Notes under the pieces: model-generated
Told to the model about the DNA's origin: nothing
Seen by the model: only the letters and a program-made list of their open reading frames with translations
Databases searched by the model: none
Shown here: one piece after another, positions 33,963-42,106 of the stretch
Numbering within the stretch: the stretch's first letter is position 1
Layout: every line of letters begins with the position of its first letter
Origin: Haladaptatus cibarius D43
GTDB taxonomy: Archaea; Halobacteriota; Halobacteria; Halobacteriales; Haladaptataceae
DNA length: 64,000 nucleotides
Assembly: GCF_000710615.1 (NCBI RefSeq)
Contig: NZ_JDTH01000002.1
Coordinates: 302,082 to 366,081, forward strand
Direction of reading: 5' to 3'
Made by a program: the position numbers and the translations under genes

Positions 33963-34472
33963 ATGGGGGCGACCATGAGTGAAAACGAAGGTGAAAACAC
34001 ACAGTCGATACCGGAACTGCTCGAAGCGGCCATGCAGGTCGAGTCGGACGACCAGTCGTCGGACGACCGAACGAAGAGGGGTTCGCTCGGGCGACATCTC
34101 GGAGGGATTGTCGGATGTGGAGTCGGACTGGTCGTCGGACGAAAGCTCGGGGAGTCGCTTGAAATGCGGGTCGAAGGCCACCCCGAGAGGATAAAATTGG
34201 AGGCGTCGCAGGAGGAACGACTTCGAAAGCGCGTCCAAAATGCGTTGGACGTGAGTAAGCGGGAGGCAAAGCAAATCATCGCCGCTGCGGACATCCGCGG
34301 CGACGAAGCGGTCGAAGACGCCGAACCAGAAACCGAGAACGAGAACTCCGAAACTGAGCCGGAAGACGAGTCCGGCGGACGACCCGATTTGAACGACCTC
34401 TCCGACGACGACCTCCGGTCGTTGGCGAATGACTTGTTCGACGAACTCGAACGAAGAAAAGCGGCGCAGTGA
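33963..34472 (+). CDS. Uncharacterised gas-vesicle-locus protein with glycine-zipper segment
   Basis: A 169-residue protein (or 165 from the ATG at 33975). It has an acidic N-terminus, one short hydrophobic Gly-rich segment (LGGIVGCGVGLVVGRKLG, residues ~46-63), a basic/helical middle (RLRKRVQNALDVSKREAKQI), a highly acidic linker, and a last helix (DDDLRSLANDLFDELERRKA). It does not match GvpC, GvpN, GvpD or GvpE by any motif I can see. Placed between gvpO2 and gvpA2 and abutting gvpO2, it is probably a dedicated accessory protein that could dock the vesicle shell to a membrane or protein surface. That role is inference. Confidence 0.6.
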   Translation: MGATMSENEGENTQSIPELLEAAMQVESDDQSSDDRTKRGSLGRHLGGIVGCGVGLVVGRKLGESLEMRVEGHPERIKLEASQEERLRKRVQNALDVSKREAKQIIAAADIRGDEAVEDAEPETENENSETEPEDESGGRPDLNDLSDDDLRSLANDLFDELERRKAAQ

Positions 34473-34484
34473 TGCGGTCGGACG

Positions 34485-34742
34485 CTAGGCGGGAACTGCC
34501 TCTCGCCGTGGGACATCGCTCGGCACATCTTCGGCGGCGATTTCGCCGCTCTCGATTGTACCGATTTCCGCACAGTAGTGCAGAAACGTATCTATCGACG
34601 CGACAACGATGCGCGCTTCGACGGTAATCAGTTCGAGTCCGACGATGGCGATGCGCGCCCACAGGTCAATGACGATTCCCTTGTCGAGGATTCTGTCCAG
34701 TACCTCTGCGAAGTTCGAAGTGTTCGGTTCCTCTCGTGTCAT
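34485..34742 (-). CDS. gvpA: Gas vesicle structural protein GvpA (copy 2)
   Basis: An 85-residue GvpA paralogue: [51 protein letters not shown]. Compared with copy 1 there are conservative replacements across the core (V/I, E/L) and a Cys in the HYCAEI helix where copy 1 has Ala. The C-terminal tail is longer. It is transcribed alone, leftward, convergent with the unknown gene. It could be a second wall protein used under different conditions or a minor component. Confidence 0.9.
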   Translation of the reverse strand: MTREEPNTSNFAEVLDRILDKGIVIDLWARIAIVGLELITVEARIVVASIDTFLHYCAEIGTIESGEIAAEDVPSDVPRREAVPA

Positions 34743-34804
34743 TGTTCACCACCCTGCACACGCCCTACGAGACGAGTTGACGTGTACTTTGAGGCCTATC
34801 TGCG

Positions 34805-34818
34805 GGCGATGTATCGCC
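34805..34818 (-). promoter_or_regulatory. Perfect palindrome upstream of gvpA2
   Basis: GGCGAT-GT-ATCGCC is a 6-bp perfect inverted repeat with a two-base spacer, 63 bases before the gvpA2 start in the divergent gvpA2/gvpF region. The layout recalls the palindrome before gvpA1, though the sequences differ. Possible operator. Confidence 0.35.
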
Positions 34819-34876
34819 TTCCGGAGTCCAATGATTTACGTCGAATGAGGCGCGTGCTTGCAGTTTCCGCCACACG

Positions 34877-34886
34877 ACTTATTAAC
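34877..34886 (+). promoter_or_regulatory. TATA box of the gvpF-M operon
   Basis: ACTTATTAAC is about 55 bases before the gvpF ATG at 34938, implying a leader near 30 bases. It faces away from gvpA2. Confidence 0.45.
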
Positions 34887-34937
34887 GCACGCGGCGTCAC
34901 GTCACAGCAAGGGAAAGCGGACGCCCTACTACTAACG

Positions 34938-35564
34938 ATGAGTTCGAACCGATACGTCTACGGAGTTGTCGAAAAGGCCGACTTCGAGTTTGATGCCGAT
35001 GCGGTTGCTGGCGCAGACCGAGTGTATACCGTGGACTACCGGTCGCTTTCCGCGGTCGTCTCCGACATCGACACCACCGACCCCGAACGAACCGACGAGG
35101 ACAGCAAAGCCCACGACGAGGTGCTTCGGCAAGTGCTCGAACACGACGACGTCGGCGCTGTCGTCCCGATGCAGTTCGGCATGGCGTTCAAGGACAACCG
35201 CACGCTGAAAAGTGTCCTCCGAAGCGCGATGCGAGCGTTCAGAAAAGCCCTCCGCGAAGTGGACGGCCACGTCGAACTCGGCGTCAAACTCGTCGCCGAC
35301 GAAGACGCGGATTACTCGCGGGACAGCATCCGTGAGGACGTAGGAGAACGCCTCTCGGCGCTCGCAGAGAGCGAAACGGAAGACGACCTCTTCAGCGATC
35401 GCCTCGTCCTGAATCGCTCGTATCTCGTCGCGATGGACGACCGAGAAGCGTTCGATGACGTAGTCGCCGACGTGCGCGAGGAGTACGACGACCTCACCGT
35501 CCAGTACACTGGCCCGTGGGCACCGTACAACTTCGTGGACATCCACATCGGGGCACAGCGATGA
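34938..35564 (+). CDS. gvpF: Gas vesicle protein GvpF
   Basis: A 208-residue GvpL/GvpF-family protein and first gene of the gvpF-M operon. It begins MSSNRYVYGVVEKADFEFD and ends with the family mark YTGPWAPYNFVDIHI; the middle has VLEHDDVGAVVPMQFGMAF. GvpF is a minor component that can contact GvpA and is needed for nucleation. The next gene starts inside its stop region (4-base overlap). Confidence 0.9.
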   Translation: MSSNRYVYGVVEKADFEFDADAVAGADRVYTVDYRSLSAVVSDIDTTDPERTDEDSKAHDEVLRQVLEHDDVGAVVPMQFGMAFKDNRTLKSVLRSAMRAFRKALREVDGHVELGVKLVADEDADYSRDSIREDVGERLSALAESETEDDLFSDRLVLNRSYLVAMDDREAFDDVVADVREEYDDLTVQYTGPWAPYNFVDIHIGAQR

Positions 35565-35815
35565 TTCTCGTGGACGATTTGCTGTTCAGGCCGCTCGTGT
35601 CCATCGCGGACGTGCTCCACTCGCTGGCAGTGGACGAAATGTACGACGTCGAAGGAGTACAGGACGAACTCAAGGAGACGCACCTGTTGTACGAAATCGG
35701 CGAGTTGTCGCACGAGGAGTACGAACGGAAGAAGGCGACGCTCGAAGAGCGGCTCGAAATCGCGGAAGACGCTCACGAACGATTGCGGAGCGGGAAAGTC
35801 GAGGTAAAACGATAA
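35561..35815 (+). CDS. gvpG: Gas vesicle protein GvpG
   Basis: An 84-residue helical protein: MILVDDLLFRPLVSIADVLH, then VQDELKETHLLYEIGELSHE and EYERKKATLEERLEIAEDAH. This coiled-coil-like pattern is typical of GvpG, an accessory protein that interacts with GvpF and GvpL. Overlaps both neighbours (ATGA with gvpF; TAATG with gvpH). Confidence 0.9.
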   Translation: MILVDDLLFRPLVSIADVLHSLAVDEMYDVEGVQDELKETHLLYEIGELSHEEYERKKATLEERLEIAEDAHERLRSGKVEVKR

Positions 35816-36222
35816 TGGGACTCATCAACCGACTGGCTCGATTGGCGAACGCGCTGGCAGAAGACAGCACGACCAGAACACACACCGGCGAAATCGGTGG
35901 TACCGGCGGGCGAATCAGCTATGCTGTGTCGCTCGGCCCCGCCGAGTCGGAGCGCCCCCGCCAGCGAACGTACCGCCCGAAATATCTGACCGACGTTCGG
36001 AAAGAAAAAGACGACCTCGTCGTTGCAATCGACCTTCCGGGAGTGTCGGAGGACGACCTTTCGGTCACGTTCGACGACGAGACGAACATAGTAGAAATCC
36101 GGGAGGAAGAACGGCCGATAAAACGGCTCGGACTTCGGTGGGAGGACGTCGTCATCGAGAAAGCGACGTACAACAACCAGATACTCGAACTACGAATCGG
36201 GGGGGACACGCAGGATGGATAG
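35815..36222 (+). CDS. gvpH: Gas vesicle protein GvpH (Hsp20-like)
   Basis: A 135-residue protein with a C-terminal alpha-crystallin-like domain: DVRKEKDDLVVAIDLPGVSE, VTFDDETNIVEIREEE and a final beta-strand LELRIGG. In Halobacterium GvpH behaves as a small chaperone-like accessory protein. It overlaps gvpI by 8 bases. Confidence 0.85.
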   Translation: MGLINRLARLANALAEDSTTRTHTGEIGGTGGRISYAVSLGPAESERPRQRTYRPKYLTDVRKEKDDLVVAIDLPGVSEDDLSVTFDDETNIVEIREEERPIKRLGLRWEDVVIEKATYNNQILELRIGGDTQDG

Positions 36223-37003
36223 CGACCGACTCGAATCATTTACGAAGAACGTCCAGTCCGGAATCAGCCGTCTCGAAGCGGCCTTCGATTCGTCGGATTC
36301 GTTCGAAGACGTGTCGGCCGAAGCGACGAAACTATGGGAACTACTGGACGAAGGCGAGGACGTACTGGACGAACTCGACCTGACCGACCTACCGGACATC
36401 GTCGATGCGGGGGACGTGCCGGAGGCTATCGACGTAGAAGACCTACCAGATGCGATTTCGGAGGGTGACCCGAAAGAGGCCATCGACACGATAGGACTCG
36501 TGAGAGCAATCGAACTCCGCGAACTGTGGAATTCGACGGATATGCGGGAACTCTGGCGGGAGGCCCGCGAGTTCGAGGACGCCGTCACCGATTTCACAGG
36601 CGATTCGGAGGGAGACAGCGACGGCAGTGACGGAATGCTGTCGGGGATGGGCACCGACATGGATGTCGGGATGGACGGCCCCGGCATCGACACCGAGATG
36701 GATTCGGAACTGTACCAGTCGAAGATACAGTCGGAACTGCACGACAGCGTCGAATCCTTCCGCGGAAAACTGCTCGAAACCCGCAACAAACTCGCGCAAA
36801 TCAAGAAGGAAAACGAGTCGAAGGGGAACATCGGCCAGCCAAACTCGCGCAACCCGACTGCGTACTCCACGATGGCAGGGTCGCGCCCGGACATGGGGAA
36901 ATCGACGCACTTCTCGACCGTTCCGACGGAGACGCGATACTCCTCGGCCCCGAACTCGAAACGAATCTACGGCAGGCGATTCGAGGAGGAAGACGATGCG
37001 TGA
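36215..37003 (+). CDS. gvpI: GvpI-position protein with long acidic N-terminal region
   Basis: A 262-residue protein where a short basic GvpI (about 110-145 residues in Halobacterium) is expected. Residues 1-195 are acidic and helical, rich in Asp/Glu with DLPD-type repeats (LTDLPDIVDAGDVPEAIDVE, then EDLPDAIS). The last 70 residues are polar and basic (NKLAQIKKENESKGNIGQPN, STVPTETRYSSAPNSKRIYG), a style consistent with GvpI. Identification rests on position between gvpH and gvpJ plus this tail, so the fusion or extension is an interpretation. Confidence 0.65.
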   Translation: MDSDRLESFTKNVQSGISRLEAAFDSSDSFEDVSAEATKLWELLDEGEDVLDELDLTDLPDIVDAGDVPEAIDVEDLPDAISEGDPKEAIDTIGLVRAIELRELWNSTDMRELWREAREFEDAVTDFTGDSEGDSDGSDGMLSGMGTDMDVGMDGPGIDTEMDSELYQSKIQSELHDSVESFRGKLLETRNKLAQIKKENESKGNIGQPNSRNPTAYSTMAGSRPDMGKSTHFSTVPTETRYSSAPNSKRIYGRRFEEEDDA

Positions 37004-37376
37004 AACCGGGCCGACGCGTAGTCAGTCCGACCTCGCGGAAATGCTCGAACTACTGCTGGACAAGGGGGTCGTCATCAACGCCGACATCGTCGTGACGGTC
37101 GGGGAAACCGAACTGCTCGGCGTGAAACTCCGGGCCGCCATCGCGTCGTTCGAGACGGCCGCGCAGTACGGACTCGAATTCCCGGAGGGAACCGACATGG
37201 AACGCGTCAACGAGGCCGCAGGCGTGGAAGAACTCGCCGAGACGGAAACCGTCCCCGTCGAAGCGAGCAGTGACGACTCCGAGGAAGAATCGACAGACAG
37301 CGAGGAAGACGCTGACGAGACAGAAGCCGAGGAAGAAGCCACGCAGACCGCGGAGGCGGAGAATGACGGCGATTGA
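36996..37376 (+). CDS. gvpJ: Gas vesicle protein GvpJ
   Basis: A 126-residue GvpA-family minor protein: SDLAEMLELLLDKGVVINAD, IVVTVGETELLGVKLRAAIA. After the GvpA-like core comes a long very acidic tail (residues ~75-126, runs of Ser/Asp/Glu). GvpJ and GvpM are hydrophobic minor proteins that may seed the vesicle. It overlaps gvpI by 8 and gvpK by 14 bases. Confidence 0.9.
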   Translation: MRETGPTRSQSDLAEMLELLLDKGVVINADIVVTVGETELLGVKLRAAIASFETAAQYGLEFPEGTDMERVNEAAGVEELAETETVPVEASSDDSEEESTDSEEDADETEAEEEATQTAEAENDGD

Positions 37377-37680
37377 GATCGACGAGGACGACGCGGGAAA
37401 AGGACTCATCTCGCTCGTCATCACGGTAGTCGAACTGCTGGTCGATGCGTTGGAGCGTGAGGCGGTTCGGCGAATGGAGTACGACGACCTTTCTCCGGAA
37501 GAAATCGAACGTCTCGGGTCGCAGTTGATGGCGTTGGAGGACGAACTCGAACGCCTCAAAGAGTCCGAAGGAATCGAGCGCGACGTCGAAAACCTTCGGG
37601 GCGATTTGGACGACCTGCTGACGGACGCGCTGGTCGATGTCGCCAACCGCGAACCCGGACTGGAGGGATTCGGTGACTGA
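37363..37680 (+). CDS. gvpK: Gas vesicle protein GvpK
   Basis: A 105-residue GvpK: LISLVITVVELLVDALEREA, VRRMEYDDLSPEEIERLGSQ, then LEDELERLKESEGIERDVEN. The helix pattern matches the family. Accessory protein for gas vesicle assembly, sandwiched with overlaps between gvpJ and gvpL. Confidence 0.9.
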   Translation: MTAIEIDEDDAGKGLISLVITVVELLVDALEREAVRRMEYDDLSPEEIERLGSQLMALEDELERLKESEGIERDVENLRGDLDDLLTDALVDVANREPGLEGFGD

Positions 37681-38473
37681 GCAAGTTGAAGAGTTCGAAG
37701 TCGGGCGCTACCTCTACTGCGTGGTCGCGGTAGGCGAAAACGGCTCGGACGATTCGTTTTCCATGTCGGGAATTGACGGCGAACCCGTAACCGTCCTCAC
37801 CGAAAACGGCGTCGGGGCAGTCGTGCAGGAGTGCGAGTCGCCCTACGACACGGACGACTTGGAGACGGTACGCGACTGGTTGCTGACCCATCAGGAGGTC
37901 GTGGACACCGCGGGACAGACTTTCGGAACGCCGCTTCCGTTCCGTTTCGACACGATTCTCAAAGGCGACGACGAGCGCGTTCGGACGTGGATAGCCGACC
38001 AGCAGGACACGCTCGAAAGTCATCTTGCCGAGTTCGAAGGCCACTGGGAGTATCGCGTCGGCGTGGCGTGGGACGAAGAACGGGTTCGGGACGAACTCGA
38101 ATCCGAGGACGAGGAACTGGCCGACCTGCGCGAACGAATCGACGATTCGGAGGAAGGAACCGCCTTCCTGCTCGAAAAGCAGTACGACACCCGAATCCGT
38201 GACCTTCGACAGGCGCGCAAGGAGTCGCTAACGAACCGCCTTCGTGAGAGCCTCGAACCGCTGGTTCGGGAGTTCGACGTGTTGGATTCGAACAGTGGCG
38301 TTCTCGGCGATGGCGCGTCCGACGAAGTGGTACAGGTCGCGTTCCTCGCGCACGAGGAACGCGAAACCGACATCGGGGAGATGCTGGACGACATCGCGGC
38401 AGACCCGGGTGTCGAAGTGCGGTTTACCGGGCCGTGGCCGCCCTACTCGTTCGCGCCGGAGTTAGAGGCATGA
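37673..38473 (+). CDS. gvpL: Gas vesicle protein GvpL
   Basis: A 266-residue GvpL/F-family protein from the GTG at 37673 that overlaps the gvpK stop. Core: EEFEVGRYLYCVVAVGENGS, QTFGTPLPFRFDTIL, and the final RFTGPWPPYSFAPELEA, parallel to GvpF's GPWAPYNF. A central coiled-coil (ESEDEELADLRERIDDSEEG) is longer than in GvpF. GvpL contacts several accessory Gvp proteins in Halobacterium. Confidence 0.9.
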   Translation: MTEQVEEFEVGRYLYCVVAVGENGSDDSFSMSGIDGEPVTVLTENGVGAVVQECESPYDTDDLETVRDWLLTHQEVVDTAGQTFGTPLPFRFDTILKGDDERVRTWIADQQDTLESHLAEFEGHWEYRVGVAWDEERVRDELESEDEELADLRERIDDSEEGTAFLLEKQYDTRIRDLRQARKESLTNRLRESLEPLVREFDVLDSNSGVLGDGASDEVVQVAFLAHEERETDIGEMLDDIAADPGVEVRFTGPWPPYSFAPELEA

Positions 38474-38718
38474 ACCCGACGAAAGACGACCACGCCGTCG
38501 TGGATTTGCTTGATGTGCTCCTTCGGGATGGGGCCATCATCCAAGCGGACGTGGTCATCACGGTTGCGGATATTCCGTTAGTCGGCCTGAGCCTCCGCGC
38601 CGCAATCGCTGGGATGTCCACGATGACCGACTACGGCTACTTCGAGGAGTGGGATGCGGTACAGCGCAAACTCGCCGAGGCACCCGACGACCATCCACTA
38701 CTTCCCGGGAAGGACTAA
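38470..38718 (+). CDS. gvpM: Gas vesicle protein GvpM
   Basis: An 82-residue GvpA-family protein that ends the operon: HAVVDLLDVLLRDGAIIQAD, VVITVADIPLVGLSLRAAIA. It is related to GvpJ; both are aggregation-prone minor proteins. Overlaps gvpL by 4 bases. The gvpFGHIJKLM order is the normal haloarchaeal one; gvpD and gvpE, usually before gvpF, are missing. Confidence 0.9.
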   Translation: MNPTKDDHAVVDLLDVLLRDGAIIQADVVITVADIPLVGLSLRAAIAGMSTMTDYGYFEEWDAVQRKLAEAPDDHPLLPGKD

Positions 38719-38770
38719 CACGGATTCCGGTTGCGATTTTTCGCCGTATAAGCAACCTGCACTGGCAACC

Positions 38771-39049
38771 ATGGCGACTACTGATAGCGATAGCGCAATC
38801 ACGACTGCGATGGCAACAACCCAAATCACGGACGACGACGAGGGGAAGAAGGTAGTAGACCAAACTGGCGACGACGTTGGCATCGTCGAGGAAGTCCGGC
38901 ACGGAACGGCACACATCAATCCAAGTCCGGGCATCACTGACAAAGTGAAATCGAAACTCGGGTGGGGAGACACGGGCGAAGACACCTACCCACTGCAAGA
39001 AGAGATGGTGGACTCCATTACGGACGACGAAGTTCGCTTGAGCCAGTAG
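38771..39049 (+). CDS. PRC-barrel-like small protein
   Basis: A 92-residue acidic protein: MTQ-type start MATTDSDSAITTAMATTQIT, then DDDEGKKVVDQTGDDVGIVE, which follows the PRC-barrel beta-turn pattern, and KVKSKLGWGDTGEDTYPLQE. Small PRC-like proteins are common in haloarchaea and of unknown role. It starts 52 bases after gvpM and may share control with the gas vesicle operon, but nothing proves a link. Confidence 0.65.
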   Translation: MATTDSDSAITTAMATTQITDDDEGKKVVDQTGDDVGIVEEVRHGTAHINPSPGITDKVKSKLGWGDTGEDTYPLQEEMVDSITDDEVRLSQ

Positions 39050-39126
39050 GCTCTCACCCGAGGCTCCAATTCACGTAACTCGGTTGTCACACCGTCTGGC
39101 GCGATTACGCGGAAGACGCAACTGCA

Positions 39127-40224
39127 CTACTGTTTTTTCGACGGATCGGAACCTATCGCAAGTGACGACTGTGCCGTCACTTGCTCCCCGCGAACCAAAT
39201 CTCCGAACGCGAGTCCGGCGAACTGCGTGACGAGAACGAGCACCAACGGCCCGAGGAAGATACCGTACCAGCCGAAGAGGATACCGCCGAGAACGTAGGC
39301 GAACATCACCAGTCCGGTGTGCGTCGTCCGACCCGAGATGTAGGGTCGGACGACCATCTGGGGGAGCAAATCGAGGACGACGAGCGAGACGAGGAAGAAG
39401 GCCAGCGGAAACCAGAACAGTCGCGGGGTGGTCTGGAACACCTGCCAGCCCAGATACGCCGTCACGGGAACGTAGACCAGTTTGCCGACGACGATGGGGA
39501 CGAAGGTTGCGAGCCCCGTCAACAGCGCCAGAAGGGTCGGAATGGGGAACGATATTCCCGAGGGGGCTACCGACGCGAATCCGTTGTACACGACCGTCGC
39601 TACAACGCCCACGAGTAGAACGGTGAGAACGTTACCGAAATACACCGTGGCGAGGTCGCTATCGACCGCAGAGAGGTACGCGACGAGTGCGCTATCTTCG
39701 CCTACTTCGTCGCGGAACCAGTCCGCAAGGCGGTCGTCGTCTCGAAGTGCGAAGAACGCGAGCGTGATGGCCAAGAAGAAATGGAGGAGGCCGCGAGCGA
39801 CCGCTCCGAGCGACTGAATCGCGGTCGTGAGTTCGCCGCGGAACTGGCCGAGGTTCGACCCGAGCAGTTGGCGAGGATTGGAGAGCACGTCGGGGACGTT
39901 GTTGGAACCCGGAACGAGTTGTGCGTAGTAGGTTTCGATGCCCGTACCGGTGAACGCGCTGAGTTCCCGTATTCCGACTGCGACGGTGTACGCGACTAAC
40001 AGCAGCGCAGGCAGTGACACCAACAGAAGCGTCGCTCCCGCTGAAATGCTTCGAGATGGCGCGTACTCCGACACGCGTCGATACACGGGGCGTGACCCGT
40101 AGTAGATGAACAGGCCGAGGACGAGCGTGCCAACAATCGAGTAGGCGACGAAAAGGAGACTCGCTAGAAGAACGAGTGCGAGAACCCACCAACCGACTCG
40201 TGACCGAGTTTCGGGAAGTTGCAT
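39127..40224 (-). CDS. AI-2E-family transporter (TqsA/YdiK-like)
   Basis: A 365-residue polytopic protein starting at ATG 40224 (MQLPETRSRVGWWVLALVLL). About eight hydrophobic helices; the C-terminal region has LPQMVVRPYISGRTTHTGLV and GGILFGWYGIFLGPLVLVLV, both hallmarks of the AI-2E/UPF0118 family. Members export AI-2-like molecules or act as Na+/H+ exchangers; substrate here unknown. Confidence 0.85.
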   Translation of the reverse strand: MQLPETRSRVGWWVLALVLLASLLFVAYSIVGTLVLGLFIYYGSRPVYRRVSEYAPSRSISAGATLLLVSLPALLLVAYTVAVGIRELSAFTGTGIETYYAQLVPGSNNVPDVLSNPRQLLGSNLGQFRGELTTAIQSLGAVARGLLHFFLAITLAFFALRDDDRLADWFRDEVGEDSALVAYLSAVDSDLATVYFGNVLTVLLVGVVATVVYNGFASVAPSGISFPIPTLLALLTGLATFVPIVVGKLVYVPVTAYLGWQVFQTTPRLFWFPLAFFLVSLVVLDLLPQMVVRPYISGRTTHTGLVMFAYVLGGILFGWYGIFLGPLVLVLVTQFAGLAFGDLVRGEQVTAQSSLAIGSDPSKKQ

Positions 40225-40334
40225 TGTAGGTGTGCCAACGACCTTCCAACAAAAATTTCTGCTTGCGTGGTCTGATGATAGTACCATTTCCCCGGCCATT
40301 CGCTTTTTTACCGGGTGAACAGTAGTAGGGAAAG

Positions 40335-41297
40335 ATGTTAGACGAATCCGTCGCTAATCCGGACGACGATGGGGGAGTCGGGGAGTGGGTGTTGCTCTCG
40401 GGAAATCGGTTCGTTCTCACTGCCGCAATTTGTATCGCGGTCGTCGCAATTCTCTCAGTGTTGACCGCAGTCGGGGCCATCTCGGTGGGGTTCAAAAGTT
40501 CCGTTCGAAGTCTCCTGTCGAGCGGCATCGCCTCCGGCTTGCTCACGCTCATCACAGTTGCGCTATCTATCAACCAACTCATCCTCTCGCGGGTGTTCGG
40601 GTCGCCCAACGAACTCACGGACAGACTCGATGGGACGCTCGAATTTCGTCGAACCGTCGAGAAAATCGCCGGGCGGTCGTCCAGTCCGACCGACCCGACG
40701 GATTTTCTCGCCCTCGTCTTCGAGACGATTCACGACCGAACGGCGAACCTCGACCTCTCCTCGATAGACGACGAAGCGGGCGAGTATCAGTCTACATTCG
40801 CCTCCTACGCAGAGACCATCGGCGAGCGAGTGCAGAACCAAGACAACATGGTGGGCGTCCTCTCGGAAATCGTCGGCACGGAGTACGCCGAGTTCATGGC
40901 CGCGACTCGGTACGTTCGAAACGAGTTCGACGACGAACTTTCGGAATCTGAACAGTCGGGACTGGAAGACATCTTCGAACTGCTCAAATCCATCGCCATC
41001 GCCCGGCAGTATTTCAAAACGCTGGCCATTCAACAAGACCTCGCCCGACTCTCGCGGTTCGTGGCATACTCCGGTCTTGCGGCGTTCGTCACCACCATCT
41101 GTCTCACCCTCCTGTACAAATCGAGTTCGGGCGCGTACATCGGTCAACCCGACCTCTCAATCGTCGTTATCCTCGGGTTCGGAATTATCGTTAGCCCGCT
41201 CGCGGTGCTCATCTCCTACATCCTCCGCGTTGCGACGATTGCGCGCTACACGGTTTCGGTCGGGCCGTTCGTCCCGCCGAAAGAAGAAGCCGAATAA
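40335..41297 (+). CDS. Hypothetical membrane protein, four helices
   Basis: A 320-residue protein with two N-terminal helices (residues ~37-60 and ~63-90), a soluble helical middle (GRSSSPTDPTDFLALVFETI, about residues 95-235) and two C-terminal helices (FVAYSGLAAFVTTICLTLLY; VVILGFGIIVSPLAVLISYI). No known family motif is visible. It is divergent from the AI-2E gene and convergent with the SBDS gene. Confidence 0.75.
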   Translation: MLDESVANPDDDGGVGEWVLLSGNRFVLTAAICIAVVAILSVLTAVGAISVGFKSSVRSLLSSGIASGLLTLITVALSINQLILSRVFGSPNELTDRLDGTLEFRRTVEKIAGRSSSPTDPTDFLALVFETIHDRTANLDLSSIDDEAGEYQSTFASYAETIGERVQNQDNMVGVLSEIVGTEYAEFMAATRYVRNEFDDELSESEQSGLEDIFELLKSIAIARQYFKTLAIQQDLARLSRFVAYSGLAAFVTTICLTLLYKSSSGAYIGQPDLSIVVILGFGIIVSPLAVLISYILRVATIARYTVSVGPFVPPKEEAE

Positions 41298-41326
41298 GTC
41301 GGGCGAATCGGTTCGTTCGATTTCGA

Positions 41327-42052
41327 CTACCGGGTTTTCAGGTCGTCTTCGTCCTTGATGATTTGCGTCTCGGCCTCGCCGCTCGTGTGCTCGTTCACGA
41401 GGTCGTAGAACTCGTTTTGCATTCCTGCCGGGAACGTCATGACGCCGACCCACGAGCCGTCGTTTTGCCACTCTTCGCGTTCCAAATCGCCAAACTGCCG
41501 AATCCGTGCCTGCGCGCTTCCGGCGTAGTCCGCGGGCACTTGTACCGCGATGGTCACCTCGTCGAATCGAATCGGAATCACCGGACGAAGCGCCTCTAGC
41601 GCGTCGTCAACCTGCTGGCCAACCGGTTCCATCGGGTCGATGGTAAATCCTGCTTCGTCCAGCGCGTTCTCGATGCGTTCCGGCGGATGCGGCGCGTTGT
41701 CCATCTGCGGGTTGACCGCGTTGCGCGTGATGCGGTTGACCAACTGCTTGTGCTTCTGTTCTTGCATCTCTTTGCGCTGTTCCGCCGTAATCTGAATTTC
41801 CCCGCGTTCGATTACCTCGGGAATGATTTCCAGCGGGTCGGTCGTCTCGAAGACTTCCTCTAAATCCTCCTCGGCGGGTCGGTCGCCCCGACTCGCGTTC
41901 TCGAACACGTCTTCTGCGGCGATGACGTCCTCGATGTCGCCGTCGAACTCGCCGCGTTTGATGGCGAGTGCCGCGTCGGGGTCTACCAACACTTCGAACC
42001 GCGCGCCGTGTGATTCCAGACGCGCCGTCACTGCCTCTTCGAGTGATATCAT
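41327..42052 (-). CDS. sdo1: Ribosome assembly factor SBDS
   Basis: A 241-residue archaeal SBDS/Sdo1: N-terminal domain MISLEEAVTARLESHGARFE, VLVDPDAALAIKRGEFDGDI, central RKEMQEQKHKQLVNRITRNA, and C-terminal ferredoxin-like domain with RPVIPIRFDEVTIAVQVPAD. It helps release the anti-association factor aIF6 from the large ribosomal subunit. It follows psmA in the cluster rnp2-psmA-SBDS that is widespread in euryarchaea. Confidence 0.95.
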   Translation of the reverse strand: MISLEEAVTARLESHGARFEVLVDPDAALAIKRGEFDGDIEDVIAAEDVFENASRGDRPAEEDLEEVFETTDPLEIIPEVIERGEIQITAEQRKEMQEQKHKQLVNRITRNAVNPQMDNAPHPPERIENALDEAGFTIDPMEPVGQQVDDALEALRPVIPIRFDEVTIAVQVPADYAGSAQARIRQFGDLEREEWQNDGSWVGVMTFPAGMQNEFYDLVNEHTSGEAETQIIKDEDDLKTR

Positions 42053-42106
42053 ACCCGGAGGTAAACGCGCGTACCTAAAAGATGTTTCCCGAAGAAAACG
42101 TCGAAT

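Noticed and set aside
34578-34937. Extension of GvpF upstream to 34578
   Set aside because: The extra 120 residues have no GvpF similarity and would overlap gvpA2 and the promoter; the ATG at 34938 gives the normal GvpF start after a TATA box.
36627-36995. Extension of GvpJ into gvpI (frame open from 36627)
   Set aside because: The upstream part is Arg/Ser-rich shadow of gvpI; the ATG at 36996 gives the family start.
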